Positions 35,294-44,956 of a stretch of 64,000 nucleotides of DNA are shown in pieces; position 1 is the stretch's first letter; every line of letters starts with the position of its first letter. The notes under the pieces are model-generated. The model was not told the DNA's origin and did not search any database. It saw nothing but the letters and a program-made list of their open reading frames with translations. The stretch is from Deltaproteobacteria bacterium (GTDB taxonomy: Bacteria; Desulfobacterota; Binatia; UBA1149; JAJCZL01), in assembly GCA_029262415.1 (NCBI GenBank), contig JAJCZL010000022.1, forward strand, positions 16,591 through 80,590. The letters run 5' to 3'. The position numbers were made by a program, and so were the translations under genes.

Positions 35294-35704
35294 ATGGCAG
35301 ACGAGAATGTGAAGAAAGAAGGAGCCCCGACGAGTCCGGCAGCTGCTGGTCAAGGTCGCCCTCAAGGTGCCGGTGGCGGGCCGGAGCGTCGCGATTCGCG
35401 CGATTCACGTGGAGGCCCGGGTGGTGGAGGTGGTTTCCGCCGCGGCGGTGCCGGCGGCGGTAGTGGGGGCCCGCGGCGCGGAGGAGGAGCCGGACGCAGC
35501 CGTCGGCGCGTGTGTCGTTGGTGTGCGGACAGCGAGATGCCACAGGATTACAAGTGGGTGGAAATCCTGCGCGACTACTTGACCGAGCGTGGCAAGGTCG
35601 TGCCGAGCCGCACAACCGGTACCTGTGCGAAACACCAACGCGGGTTAGCCCGCGCGATCAAGCGTGCTCGCAACGCGGCCTTGCTGCCGTATACGCGTGC
35701 CTGA
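35294..35704 (+). CDS. rpsR: 30S ribosomal protein bS18 with Gly/Arg-rich N-terminal extension
   Basis: The C-terminal 75 residues are bS18: [26 protein letters not shown], then [28 protein letters not shown] and ALLPYT. Cys-x2-Cys plus a later Cys indicate the zinc-binding (C+) form. About 60 residues of Gly, Arg and Ala precede it, including several GGG runs. A standard bS18 is about 75-90 residues. bS18 binds bS6 on the ribosome, and the neighbouring gene rpsF has a tail of its own. Confidence 0.94.
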   Translation: MADENVKKEGAPTSPAAAGQGRPQGAGGGPERRDSRDSRGGPGGGGGFRRGGAGGGSGGPRRGGGAGRSRRRVCRWCADSEMPQDYKWVEILRDYLTERGKVVPSRTTGTCAKHQRGLARAIKRARNAALLPYTRA

Positions 35705-35727
35705 GCGGGGAAAGGACGGAAACAGCG

Positions 35728-36324
35728 ATGCAAGTAATTTTGCGAGAAGACGTTCCAGATCTGGGGATGATCGGAGAGATCGTCAATGTCAAACCCGGAT
35801 ACGCCAGAAACTACCTACTCCCCCGTGGACTGGCCGTGCAGGCGGACAAGCGCAACCTTGCTCAACTCGAGCATGCCAAGCGCGAGATCGAAGCCAAGCG
35901 TCTCAAGGAGCGTGGTTCGGTCCAAGCAATGGCCGACGCGCTTGCCAAGTTGAGTCTGGAGACCGAACGGCGGGCCGGACGTAGGGGGAAATTGTTCGGC
36001 TCGGTTACCAACCTGGACATTAAGAAGCTCCTTGACGAGAAGGGGTTTGACCTCGACCGTCGGCGTATCGTGATAACAGACGCGATCAAAGAGATAGGCG
36101 AACACACGTTCACCATACGCGTCGGCCAAGATGTGACCACGGACATTAAGGTGGTCGTTAAGCCGCTTGGCGGAGAGTTGGTCGATGAGTCTGTCGAGGG
36201 TGACGACGAGCCTGTCGTTGCAGCTCCGATCATGGTCAGTGCAGACGACGGCGCGGAGCAGGCTGAAGGTGAATCGGCCGACGAGGGCGCTAGCGCCGAA
36301 AGCTCGAAACCAGACAAGAACTGA
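35728..36324 (+). CDS. rplI: 50S ribosomal protein bL9
   Basis: The 198-residue protein starts MQVILREDVPDLGMIGEIVNVK and continues PGYARNYLLPRGLA, the bL9 rRNA-binding domain. A long helix follows, then the C-terminal domain (GKLFGSVTNLDI, HTFTIRVGQDVTTDIKVVVKP). About 45 acidic, Ser/Ala-rich residues extend beyond the usual end of about 150. The ATG at 35728 is preceded by GGGGAAAGGA. It closes the operon. Confidence 0.95.
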   Translation: MQVILREDVPDLGMIGEIVNVKPGYARNYLLPRGLAVQADKRNLAQLEHAKREIEAKRLKERGSVQAMADALAKLSLETERRAGRRGKLFGSVTNLDIKKLLDEKGFDLDRRRIVITDAIKEIGEHTFTIRVGQDVTTDIKVVVKPLGGELVDESVEGDDEPVVAAPIMVSADDGAEQAEGESADEGASAESSKPDKN

Positions 36325-36339
36325 GTGGTCGCGAGATGC

Positions 36340-36365
36340 GCGGGCCACTGCTTCGCGTGGCCCGC
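36340..36365. terminator. Hairpin between converging rplI and the AI-2E transporter gene
   Basis: A 9-bp perfect GC-rich stem (36340-36348 with 36357-36365) and 8-base loop lie between two converging genes. No T run follows, so termination strength is unclear. Confidence 0.4.
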
Positions 36366-36372
36366 ATGGCAG

Positions 36373-37467
36373 CTATTCGAGTGCCGCAATCGCCTGTTTG
36401 TCCAGGTACTGTTCACGGTAGATGCTGAGCAGGCAGGCGAACGCAGCGAGCAATGACGGACCGACGAACAGCCCGATAATGCCGTAGGCCTGCAGCCCGC
36501 CTACAATCCCGAAAAATAGCACCGGCGTCGATATCTTTGCCTGGGTTCCGATCAGCACGGGGCGCACAAAGTTGTCAATCGACGATACCGCCGCGGCTCC
36601 CCAAATTGCCAACAGTATTCCCTGGATGACATGGCCGGTCAGCGCTAGGCCGATTGCGCAAGGGGCCCATATCAGAGCCGCGCCGCCGACCGGTAGGAAA
36701 GCAAGCACGAACGTTGCCGAAGAAAGCAGCAGGGTGAACGGAACCCCAAGTAGCCAAAGCGCCGAACCGACCATCGCGCTCTGAAGCGCCGCAGTCGCGG
36801 TGAGTCCTTGGACGACGGCCTTGATGGTGACCTGGAGGCTGGTGAACAGGCGGTCCCGGTCGCGTTCGGCCATTGGAATCGCGGTCACGAATCGGTCGAG
36901 AAAGCTTGGTCCATCGCGGAACGCAAAAAATAACGTAAACACTAAGATCCCGAGCCCGACGAAGAATGAGAACACGTTGCGCGCAATCTGCGCGGCACGA
37001 GCAGCAGCGAACTCGCTTGCCCAGCGAAGCCCCGAGAGCAGAAACGAAGTTGGGTCGGTATCGGTCGCAGCCATGCGCTCGCGCGTCCAACTCCATACCG
37101 GTTCGATCGGCCAGGTATGGCCGACCCGATTGAGAATTTCGGCGTAACCGGTCTCGCCGACGTACACGGCAAACCGCTGATATCCTTCGATCGCCTCGCG
37201 GGCGACCACGCCGGAGAGTAGAAGGGTCGGCACCACGACGACCGCGAAGACTAGAAAGGTCGATACGCCTGCCGAAGCGTTGGTCCAGTTAGGCATCGCG
37301 GCGGCCAACCGCCGGTGAGCGGGATGGAACACTACCGCCAAGATCACCGCCCAAGCAATCGGCGATGCGTATGGAGCCAGCAGCTCGACCAACAGGATGA
37401 GTAGCCCGACCAGCGCCACAAACAAGAAAATCTGAACGAGTTGGTCTTTGTTCACAACGGGTGGCAT
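36373..37467 (-). CDS. AI-2E family (UPF0118) membrane transporter
   Basis: The 364-residue polytopic protein has about eight membrane helices and the AI-2E layout: LLAPYASPIAWAVILAVVFHPAHRRL early, a periplasmic loop region, FVGLGILVFTLFFAFRDGPSFLDRF in the middle, and ALIWAPCAIGLALTGHVIQGI and VSSIDNFVRPVLIG late. Members include TqsA and Na+/H+ antiporter-like proteins; the real substrate varies. I chose ATG 37467; the frame continues upstream to a TTG at 37527 with no ribosome site. Confidence 0.85.
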   Translation of the reverse strand: MPPVVNKDQLVQIFLFVALVGLLILLVELLAPYASPIAWAVILAVVFHPAHRRLAAAMPNWTNASAGVSTFLVFAVVVVPTLLLSGVVAREAIEGYQRFAVYVGETGYAEILNRVGHTWPIEPVWSWTRERMAATDTDPTSFLLSGLRWASEFAAARAAQIARNVFSFFVGLGILVFTLFFAFRDGPSFLDRFVTAIPMAERDRDRLFTSLQVTIKAVVQGLTATAALQSAMVGSALWLLGVPFTLLLSSATFVLAFLPVGGAALIWAPCAIGLALTGHVIQGILLAIWGAAAVSSIDNFVRPVLIGTQAKISTPVLFFGIVGGLQAYGIIGLFVGPSLLAAFACLLSIYREQYLDKQAIAALE

Positions 37468-37624
37468 CTGGGGTGGGATGGCACTCAGGCCGGTCCACAG
37501 GCTAGCCCGCACCGCTCCGGACGGCAATGCCGGGCCCCGCCGAGCGATCGCAGACGAAAGTGCAAGTTGACTGCCGCACAGCCGATTGTTAAACGAAAGG
37601 GCTGTTTTGCGTCCGGAAGGCCAT

Positions 37625-37699
37625 AGGCACGTAGCTCAGTGGGAGAGCATCACATTGACACTGTGGGGGTCGGCGGTTCAATCCCGCCCGTGCCTACCA
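37625..37699 (+). tRNA. tRNA-Val (anticodon GAC)
   Basis: Acceptor AGGCACG pairs with CGTGCCT. D stem GCTC/GAGC, anticodon arm TCACA-TTGACAC-TGTGG with anticodon GAC, T arm GGCGG-TTCAATC-CCGCC, discriminator A and encoded CCA. Confidence 0.95.
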
Positions 37700-37839
37700 C
37701 TTCCTTCCATCGCATAGGAGGCGAAAAGCACAGAAGCAACGCGGTCTCGACGAGGTTCTGAATAGACAAGCACGGCTTGCGCCGTCGCCTCGATGACCAC
37801 TGTGTAGAACCGATCGCTGCGGCGGTCCTGAAGATAAAG

Positions 37840-39756
37840 ATGCCTGATTCAATCAATGTGACCGAAACACGCGGGGTTCCTGCCGACACTGCTGCGGCGA
37901 CCACCGCAGCGGAAATGCTCGGCGATCGCGTGAACGGCCAAGTCATTGCCGCGAAAGTGGACGGCACCGTCGTTGACCTCTGGTCTTTGATCCAGGGCAA
38001 TCCGGTGGTTGAGCCGGTCTTGATATCAGACCCCGAAGGCCTCGAGGTCCTTCGCCACTCCTGTGCCCATCTTCTCGCCCAGGCCGTCCAGCGGCTCTAC
38101 CCTGAGGCGCAAGTCACGATCGGTCCTGTCATCGATGACGGCTTCTACTACGACTTTAAGTACGACCCCGGATTTAGCCCCGAAGACCTCAGCGCGATCA
38201 CCAAGCAGATGCAGAAGATCGTCAACGAGAACCTTCAGGTAACACGCGAGGTTTTACCCAAGGCCGATGCTATCGCCTTGTTCCGCGAGATGCGCGAGGA
38301 CTACAAGTGCGAGATCATTGAAGGGCTCGATGGCGAGCTGTTCAGCTTGTATCGCCAAGGCGAATTTGTCGATTTGTGCCGCGGTCCGCACGTGCCCTCA
38401 ACGCGCTTCCTCAAGGCTTTCAAGCTCACCAGCGTTGCCGGAGCCTACTGGCGTGGCAGCGAAAACAACGCAATGCTTCAGCGGATCTACGGAACCGCGT
38501 TCGCGGACAAGACTCAGCTCAAGGAGCACATGCAGCGCCTTGAAGAGGCCAAGAAGCGCGACCACCGAAAGGTGGGCCCGGCGCTCGGCTTGTTCAGCTT
38601 TCACAAAGAAGCGCCGGCCTCGCCGTTCTTTCATCCTGACGGCGCGCTTGTCTACAACCTCTTGGTTGCCTACATCCGTCGGCTCTACGAGCACTACGGG
38701 TACTCAGAGGTCATCACGCCACAGATTCTCGATGTCGATCTGTGGCACAAGTCGGGGCACTACGAGAACTACAAAGACAATATGTACTTCACCGACATTG
38801 ACGAGCGCGAGTTCGCGGTCAAGCCGATGAACTGCCCGACTCACTGCTTGATGTACGGTGAGACGCTACGTTCCTACCGCGAGCTGCCGATTCGGTTCGC
38901 CGACTTCGGGCGCCTGCATCGTTTCGAGCGCTCCGGAGTGGTGCATGGACTTACGCGGGTGCGAAGCTTCAGCCAGGACGACGCACACATTTTCTGCACG
39001 CCCGATCAGATCGGCGAGGAAATCGGCAGCGTCATCAAGATGATTTTGTCGTCGTACGTAGATTTCGGTTTCGAGGAGACGCGTATATACCTCTCGACGC
39101 GTCCGGAGAAGTCGATTGGCGACGACGCGATGTGGGAGAAGGCCGAGTCGACTCTAAAAGAGGCACTGGACGCCAGCGGTCGGGACTACAAGCTGAATCC
39201 CGGTGATGGCGCGTTCTACGGCCCAAAAATTGATTTCTGCGTCCTCGATGCGATGAAGCGCGAGTGGCAACTCAGTACTGTGCAACTCGACTTTTCATTG
39301 CCGGAACGCTTCGAACTTGAGTTCATCAGCTCATCGGGCGCCGCAGAGCGTCCGGTGATGATCCATCGCGCAATTCTCGGGTCACTCGAACGATTCTTCG
39401 CGATACTTCTAGAGCACACCGGCGGGCTTCTGCCTCTGTGGCTTGCCCCGTGTCAGGTAAAACTGGTCACGGTAACCGACAATCAGAACGACTACGCCGC
39501 ACGGGTCGAAGCCCAACTTCGCGAACAAGGCATTCGCGCTCGTGCGGATCTCAGGAACGAAAAACTCGGATTCAAGATCCGCGAAGCCCAACAGGCCAAA
39601 GTGCCGGTGATCGCCGTTGTCGGCGACCGCGAAGTCGAAGCTGGAGAGGTCGCGCCTCGGCTCCGAAACGGCGAGCAGATGGATCCGATGACGCTGGAAG
39701 CGTTCGCCCTCTGGATGGGCGAACACAGCAAACCCGGCGACGGAGGTGTGCCATAG
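37840..39756 (+). CDS. thrS: Threonyl-tRNA synthetase
   Basis: The 638-residue class II enzyme has an N-terminal TGS-like domain, the editing domain with HSCAHLLAQAVQRLYP and the late CRGPHVPST (HxxxH plus Cys zinc-like site), and the catalytic core with MNCPTHCLMY, RFADFGRLHRFERSG (motif 2) and MIHRAILGSLERF (motif 3). The anticodon-binding domain closes the protein. The start at ATG 37840 begins at the TGS domain; an ATG at 37777 adds 21 residues with no support. It is the first gene of the translation operon and ends in a 3-base overlap with the proposed infC start. Confidence 0.95.
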   Translation: MPDSINVTETRGVPADTAAATTAAEMLGDRVNGQVIAAKVDGTVVDLWSLIQGNPVVEPVLISDPEGLEVLRHSCAHLLAQAVQRLYPEAQVTIGPVIDDGFYYDFKYDPGFSPEDLSAITKQMQKIVNENLQVTREVLPKADAIALFREMREDYKCEIIEGLDGELFSLYRQGEFVDLCRGPHVPSTRFLKAFKLTSVAGAYWRGSENNAMLQRIYGTAFADKTQLKEHMQRLEEAKKRDHRKVGPALGLFSFHKEAPASPFFHPDGALVYNLLVAYIRRLYEHYGYSEVITPQILDVDLWHKSGHYENYKDNMYFTDIDEREFAVKPMNCPTHCLMYGETLRSYRELPIRFADFGRLHRFERSGVVHGLTRVRSFSQDDAHIFCTPDQIGEEIGSVIKMILSSYVDFGFEETRIYLSTRPEKSIGDDAMWEKAESTLKEALDASGRDYKLNPGDGAFYGPKIDFCVLDAMKREWQLSTVQLDFSLPERFELEFISSSGAAERPVMIHRAILGSLERFFAILLEHTGGLLPLWLAPCQVKLVTVTDNQNDYAARVEAQLREQGIRARADLRNEKLGFKIREAQQAKVPVIAVVGDREVEAGEVAPRLRNGEQMDPMTLEAFALWMGEHSKPGDGGVP

Positions 39757-40526
39757 CAAAGGACGACGGTCCGAGAATTAATTCGCAGATCCGCGCGCGT
39801 GAAGTGCGCCTGATCGACTCCGATGGTGCCCAACTGGGGATCGTCCCATTCGAACAGGCGCTCACTAGGGCCGAGGGAAAGGATCTCGACCTTGTCGAAG
39901 TCGCGGGTAACGCGACGCCGACGGTGTGCCGGATCATGGATTTCCACAAGTACCGCTACGAACAACGTAAGCGGACGCAGGAGTCCAAGCGCAAGTCGAA
40001 GTCGGCGGCCTCGACGGTAAAGGAAGTTAAGATCCGTTCTCGTACCGAGGCACATGACCTTGAGTTCAAGACCGGTCACATCCTGCGCTTCCTGGAAAAG
40101 GGCCACCGGGTGAAGATCTCGGTCTTTTTCAAAGGACGCGAGATTACGCGTCCGGAGTTTGGACGCGACGTGCTCACCAAGATGTGCGAACGCATTGCCG
40201 ATGTAGCGGCGCCCGAGGGGACGCCGAGAATGGAGGGGCGGCACATGTCCTTGATGGTCGTGCCGCTCAAAGCGCCGGGCGCAGTGAAAGACAAGTCCGC
40301 GGCACCCAAGCGGCAGGCCGGCAACATGCCTAGTGGTGCAAGTGCGGCAACGCCCGGGACGACAGCTCGGGTTGATGCGGGTGGGGCAGAGACGGAGACC
40401 GAAGTCGCTCCGGCACAGCCGGTTGGTGGCGCAACGCAAGCGCCCGCGAAGAAAGAGTCGATGGGCGCTGAGACAGCCGCACCGGCAGAGACTGAAAGCA
40501 GGAGTGAGAACGATGCCGAAAATTAA
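39753..40526 (+). CDS. infC: Translation initiation factor IF-3, apparent AUA start
   Basis: The frame encodes [20 protein letters not shown], the conserved N-terminus of IF3, then [11 protein letters not shown] and the C-terminal domain ([36 protein letters not shown]). No ATG, GTG or TTG lies near the proper start. The codon ATA at 39753-39755 does, 6 bases after the perfect site GGAGG (39742-39746) and overlapping the thrS stop TAG. Rare start codons such as AUU in infC allow IF3 to control its own synthesis, so AUA fits. About 80 Ala/Pro/Thr/Glu-rich residues follow the normal end near residue 175. Confidence 0.88.
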   Translation: MAKDDGPRINSQIRAREVRLIDSDGAQLGIVPFEQALTRAEGKDLDLVEVAGNATPTVCRIMDFHKYRYEQRKRTQESKRKSKSAASTVKEVKIRSRTEAHDLEFKTGHILRFLEKGHRVKISVFFKGREITRPEFGRDVLTKMCERIADVAAPEGTPRMEGRHMSLMVVPLKAPGAVKDKSAAPKRQAGNMPSGASAATPGTTARVDAGGAETETEVAPAQPVGGATQAPAKKESMGAETAAPAETESRSENDAEN

Positions 40527-40710
40527 GACACGAAGGGGCGCCGCGAAGCGTTTCTCGTTCACGGGGAGCGGTAAGATCCGACGCAAGAAGGCGTATCTGC
40601 GCCACATCTTGACGCATAAGTCCGCGACCCAGAAGCGCAACCTCCGCAAGTCCGGCCTGGTTGACAAGGCCGACCAGGCCGGAGTTCGCCGTCTGTTGCC
40701 GTACGGGTAA
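40513..40710 (+). CDS. rpmI: 50S ribosomal protein bL35
   Basis: The 65-residue basic protein [21 protein letters not shown], with [15 protein letters not shown], is bL35. ATG 40513 overlaps the end of infC by 14 bases and has GGAG upstream. Operon order infC-rpmI-rplT is universal in many bacteria. Confidence 0.96.
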   Translation: MPKIKTRRGAAKRFSFTGSGKIRRKKAYLRHILTHKSATQKRNLRKSGLVDKADQAGVRRLLPYG

Positions 40711-40750
40711 ATCCCGTACCGTTGTTAATGAAGACTAAGGAGAGTTATCG

Positions 40751-41107
40751 ATGCCCAGGGTAACAAGAGGCACCAAGGCGCACAGTCGCCGTAAAAAGAT
40801 ATTAAAGGCCGCGCGTGGTTACGTCGGCGGACGCAAGTTGTACAGGCAGGGTCGCGAGACCATCGAGAAAGGCCTGACCTATGCATATCGCGACCGACGC
40901 GTTCGCAAGCGCGATTTCCGCCGCTTGTGGATTGTGCGCATTAACGCTGCAGCACGGGAAGAGGGTCTGAGCTATTCGAATCTGATGAACGGTCTGAAGC
41001 TGGCAGGCGTCGAAGTTGACCGCAAAGCTCTCGCCGAAATGGCCGTCAACGAGCGCGAGGGGTTCAACCAGCTGGTCGCGGTCGCGAAGTCAAAGCTGGC
41101 GGCGTGA
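40751..41107 (+). CDS. rplT: 50S ribosomal protein bL20
   Basis: The 118-residue protein starts [28 protein letters not shown] and has [22 protein letters not shown], both bL20 hallmarks. In E. coli bL20 represses its own operon; no leader structure is evident here. It overlaps the GTG start of pheS by 4 bases. Confidence 0.97.
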   Translation: MPRVTRGTKAHSRRKKILKAARGYVGGRKLYRQGRETIEKGLTYAYRDRRVRKRDFRRLWIVRINAAAREEGLSYSNLMNGLKLAGVEVDRKALAEMAVNEREGFNQLVAVAKSKLAA

Positions 41108-42180
41108 CCGCTGGGACCGTCACGCTCGCTTCGATCGAGCGCGAGCTCGAGGACATCGAGCGCGATGCAGTCGTGCGCGCCGCCGAGGCTGCCGATGCTG
41201 CTGCTTTGGAGGCCGTGCGGGTCGGCGTGTTAGGCAAGAAGGGTAGTCTGACCAAGGTTCTACGCGGCCTTGCCGGACTCGACGGTGGCGAGCGCCCGCA
41301 GGCCGGGCAGGTTGCGAACCGTGTAAAGAAAGCCGTCGATGAAGCCCTCGCCGTGCGCCGCGAGGCTATCGGGACCGCTCGGTTGGCCGCTCGGCTCGGC
41401 GGGCCGCAGGTCGACGTAACGCTTCCCGCTTCCGGTCAGCCCACGGGGCACGTTCATCCGCTCTCGGTGGTCATGGATGAACTCTGTGGGATATTCTTGT
41501 CCCTAGGCTTCTCGATTGCGGAGGGTCCCGAGGTCGAGGATGATTTCCACAACTTTGAAGCACTCAATATTCCGGCTGATCATCCGGCCCGGGATATGCA
41601 AGACACCTTCTTCATCGAAGGCGGACGTCTTTTACGTACGCACACGTCGCCGGTTCAAGTCCGTACCATGAAGGGCACCGAGCCTCCGCTTATGATCGTC
41701 GCGCCCGGCGCCGTCTACCGTCACGATGACGACGTAACGCACTCGCCGATGTTCCACCAGATCGAGGGGTTGATGGTCGGTCGCGGCGTTACCTTCCGGA
41801 ACTTGAAAGCGGTCTTGACCGAGTTTCTAGCGCGCATCTTCGGGCCCGACCTGGCCGTAAAGTTCCGCCCGAGTTACTTCCCGTTCACTGAGCCGAGCGC
41901 CGAGGTCGATATAGGGTGCGTTATGTGTCGTGGAACCGGGTCCGGAGACGCAGGCGCTGATGCCGGTAGGTGCAAAGTCTGTAAGGGAACCGGTTGGCTG
42001 GAAATTCTCGGCTGCGGGATGGTTCATCCCAAAGTGTTTGCCGATGTCGGTTACGACCCTGAGGTCTATACCGGGTTTGCGTTTGGCATCGGTGTTGAAC
42101 GTATCGCGATGCTCAAACTTCGTATCGACGACATCCGCCTGTTTTACGGCCACGATATGCGCTTTCTTGCGCAGTTCTGA
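41104..42180 (+). CDS. pheS: Phenylalanyl-tRNA synthetase alpha subunit
   Basis: The 358-residue class II catalytic subunit has an N-terminal coiled coil, then [40 protein letters not shown] and FHQIEGLMV, and ends with [19 protein letters not shown]. Between motif 2 and motif 3 lies a small insert with Cys272-x2-Cys275 and Cys290-x2-Cys293 in CVMCRGTG and CKVCKGTG, which looks like a zinc knuckle. The GTG start at 41104 overlaps the rplT stop (GTGA). Confidence 0.96.
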   Translation: MTAGTVTLASIERELEDIERDAVVRAAEAADAAALEAVRVGVLGKKGSLTKVLRGLAGLDGGERPQAGQVANRVKKAVDEALAVRREAIGTARLAARLGGPQVDVTLPASGQPTGHVHPLSVVMDELCGIFLSLGFSIAEGPEVEDDFHNFEALNIPADHPARDMQDTFFIEGGRLLRTHTSPVQVRTMKGTEPPLMIVAPGAVYRHDDDVTHSPMFHQIEGLMVGRGVTFRNLKAVLTEFLARIFGPDLAVKFRPSYFPFTEPSAEVDIGCVMCRGTGSGDAGADAGRCKVCKGTGWLEILGCGMVHPKVFADVGYDPEVYTGFAFGIGVERIAMLKLRIDDIRLFYGHDMRFLAQF

Positions 42181-42192
42181 GAGGTCTCTGCG

Positions 42193-44640
42193 ATGCGTGT
42201 GCCTTACTCATGGCTCGGCGAGTTCGTCGAAAACCTTCCTGCCCCTGATGTAGTTGCCGAGCGTCTGACGATGTCGGGGCTTGAGGTCGAGTCGATCGAA
42301 CGGCCGCCGGAGATGCCCGCCGAGCTTCTCGTCGTCGCGCGCATTGAAGAAAAAAGGCCGCATCCGAACGCCGACAGGCTCAGCCTTTGTACCGTTTTTG
42401 ATGGTGAGATGATTCGCGAAATCGTCTGTGGCGCGCAGAACATGGAAGCCGGTGATCACGTCGTGCTGGCGAAGCCCGGCGCGCGCATGGCCGGCGGCAT
42501 GACGATCAAGAAGTCGAAGATCCGCGGCGCGGTATCCGAGGGCATGTTGTGTTCAAGCGCCGAGATCGGCGCATGGGGAGACTCCCCTGGGATCATCATC
42601 TTGGCCGAGAGTGCTGAGCCGGGTGCTGCCGCGTATGATGTTCTCGGGCTTGACGACTGCGTATTCGAACTGGGGATCACGCCGAACCGTGGCGATTGTC
42701 TAAGTATCCGCGGGGTGGCCCGCGAGGTGGCGGCTGTGTGCCGCCTAAGTACGTCACCGATGCTAATGCCGTCTCTCGGTTCGCCGGGGGCAACGCCAGT
42801 GCGGGTTTCTGAGTTGGAGTCGAAGGGCGATTCTCCGTTTGAAGTCGAGGTGGAAGAGCGTGACGGCTGTCTTGCGTATCGAGGGATCGTGGTCGACGGC
42901 CTGCGCATCGGCTCCTCGCCCGATTGGATGCAGCGCCGTTTGGCGGCTTGCGGACTGCGCCCGATTAACAACATCGTCGACGTCACCAACTATGTCTTGT
43001 TCGAACTGGGCCAGCCTTTGCACGCCTTTGATACGGCGCTTTTGGCAGGCAACCGGATTTCGGCGCGCAGCGCAGGTGCGCTGCGCGAGTTCATCACACT
43101 CGACGATGAGACACGCGAACTTGAGCCGTCCGATATCGTTATCTGCGATGGGTCGGGCCCCGTGGCGCTGGGCGGTGTCATGGGTGGTGCGTCGACGGCG
43201 GTGTCAGATTCGACGACATCTATCTTTCTCGAAGCCGCGCTGTTCGACTCCGCGCGGATTCGATCTACGGCGCGCAGGCTTGGTCTGCTCTCGGATTCGT
43301 CCTATCGTTTCGAGCGTGGTGTAGACTCTGCGATGACCGAGACCGCGTTGCTTCGAGCGGCCGCGCTGATCGCGAAAACCGGCGGTGGTGTGATCCGCGG
43401 CGGCGTTGCGCGTGCGGGCGAGCTACCCGTACACGGGCCGGTGGTGCGTTTGCGTCCCGAAAGAATCGAACGTGTACTCGGATCGCCGGTGCCGACCGGT
43501 GATGCGCTGGCAGCACTGTGCCGCCTCGGTATCAAAGCCGGCGAAACCGGCGGTGCTATCGAAGCACGAGTTCCCACCCATCGTCCGGACATCGAAGCCG
43601 AGATCGACCTGATCGAGGAAGTCGCGAGGATTCACGGCTACGAAAAGTTCACGCCGGAAATGCCGGTGTTTAGCATGCACGCCGCCGAGACCCCGCCGGT
43701 GCGAAGCTTCGCGCAGAGGCTGCGGAGCGAGCTTGCCGCGATTGGTTTGAGTGAGATCGTTGCGTTGTCTTTCTGCTCGGCGGAGATGAACCGAGCTTGC
43801 CCGGGGCTGCATACTGCAGAGGCCCGGGCGCTCAAATTGCGTAACCCGTTGCGGGCCGACGAAGGTGAGATGCGCAAAAGCCTTCTGCCGGGGTTGCTCG
43901 ACGCTCTGAGAACCAACTGCCGGAACGGCGTGCGCACGGTCGATCTGTTCTGCTCAGGTCGTACCATGGCGGCAGACCATGGATCGGCCGAAGCAGTGGA
44001 GCCGGTAGAGATCGATGCACTGGCTGCGCTGATTTGCGGCCCGCGTCGTGGTCGCGAGCCCGGTCTGGTCGGTGAGGCGAGCTTCGCCGACCTCAAAGCG
44101 GTGCTTTCACGTGTGGCCCGTAGCGCTGGGATCCGTGAGGGTTTTGAACTCGTGCCGACCGATAAACGGCCTGAACTCCACCCGCGCGCCGCAGCAGACA
44201 TTCGTTTTTCAGGGGAGAGCGTCGGAAGCGTCGGCCAGCTTCACCCGCTGCTTGCAGAAACGCTCGAACTTAACCAACATACCTATGTCTTTGAAATTGA
44301 CTCACGAAAACTGGTTGCATATGCTCCGCGGCACCCTGGACTCAAGCAGGTTGCGCGGTTCCCGTCATCGGCCCGTGATGTATCGTTTCTGGCGTCCGAA
44401 GAACTGCTTGCCGGGGACATTGTCGCGACAATCGACGGTTTGCAGGAGCCGCTGGTGGAGATGGTAGAGATCTTCGACGACTATCGCGGACGCGGGGTGG
44501 AAGCGGGCAATAAGGCATTGGGTATTACTGTGGTGTATCGATCCGGTAAAGGTACTTTGACAGAAGAAGAAGTGTCAGCAGTCCACGCACGCGTAGTCGC
44601 CGCAGTCACCCGGCGGCTGAACATCAGTGTCAGGGGCTGA
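42193..44640 (+). CDS. pheT: Phenylalanyl-tRNA synthetase beta subunit
   Basis: The 815-residue subunit has the N-terminal tRNA-binding domain (VVARIEEKRPHPNADRLSLC, VCGAQNM), the B3/B4 editing core (YRFERGVDSAM), the B5 domain, the class II-like core and the C-terminal ferredoxin-fold anticodon-binding domain (RFPSSARDVSFLASEELLAGDI, DDYRGRGVEAGNKALGITVVY). All parts are present and the length is normal. It is 12 bases after pheS. Confidence 0.96.
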   Translation: MRVPYSWLGEFVENLPAPDVVAERLTMSGLEVESIERPPEMPAELLVVARIEEKRPHPNADRLSLCTVFDGEMIREIVCGAQNMEAGDHVVLAKPGARMAGGMTIKKSKIRGAVSEGMLCSSAEIGAWGDSPGIIILAESAEPGAAAYDVLGLDDCVFELGITPNRGDCLSIRGVAREVAAVCRLSTSPMLMPSLGSPGATPVRVSELESKGDSPFEVEVEERDGCLAYRGIVVDGLRIGSSPDWMQRRLAACGLRPINNIVDVTNYVLFELGQPLHAFDTALLAGNRISARSAGALREFITLDDETRELEPSDIVICDGSGPVALGGVMGGASTAVSDSTTSIFLEAALFDSARIRSTARRLGLLSDSSYRFERGVDSAMTETALLRAAALIAKTGGGVIRGGVARAGELPVHGPVVRLRPERIERVLGSPVPTGDALAALCRLGIKAGETGGAIEARVPTHRPDIEAEIDLIEEVARIHGYEKFTPEMPVFSMHAAETPPVRSFAQRLRSELAAIGLSEIVALSFCSAEMNRACPGLHTAEARALKLRNPLRADEGEMRKSLLPGLLDALRTNCRNGVRTVDLFCSGRTMAADHGSAEAVEPVEIDALAALICGPRRGREPGLVGEASFADLKAVLSRVARSAGIREGFELVPTDKRPELHPRAAADIRFSGESVGSVGQLHPLLAETLELNQHTYVFEIDSRKLVAYAPRHPGLKQVARFPSSARDVSFLASEELLAGDIVATIDGLQEPLVEMVEIFDDYRGRGVEAGNKALGITVVYRSGKGTLTEEEVSAVHARVVAAVTRRLNISVRG

Positions 44641-44664
44641 ACAACTTAGATATCGAGGTTTCGT

Positions 44665-44946
44665 ATGACCAAAGCTGATCTTGTCGAACGTATCTACGAC
44701 CGCGTCGGGTTCTCTAAGAAGGAAGCAGCCGAAGTCGTGGAATCGATCTTCGAAATCATCAAAGTGCGCCTGGAGGCTCGAGAGAAAGTGAAGATTTCCG
44801 GGTTCGGGAACTTTGTGATCAACGAGAAGCGGCCGCGCAAGGGTCGTAACCCACAGACCGGAGACGAGATTGTGATATCCGGCCGCCGCGTCTTGACCTT
44901 CAAGCCCTCTCAGGTGCTCAAGCGCACCATCAATACTCCGTCATGA
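44665..44946 (+). CDS. ihfA: Integration host factor alpha subunit
   Basis: The 93-residue DNA-bending protein [21 protein letters not shown] has the HU/IHF signature [21 protein letters not shown] and the [13 protein letters not shown] end. Its place behind pheT is the standard position of ihfA. It would pair with an IhfB encoded elsewhere. IHF may also assist the sigma-54 promoter found before amtB, which is inference. Confidence 0.95.
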   Translation: MTKADLVERIYDRVGFSKKEAAEVVESIFEIIKVRLEAREKVKISGFGNFVINEKRPRKGRNPQTGDEIVISGRRVLTFKPSQVLKRTINTPS

Positions 44947-44956
44947 GGTTGGGGTC

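Noticed and set aside
39492..40667. 391-codon open frame on the minus strand
   Set aside because: It covers thrS, infC and rpmI, which are certain genes, and shows no protein features.
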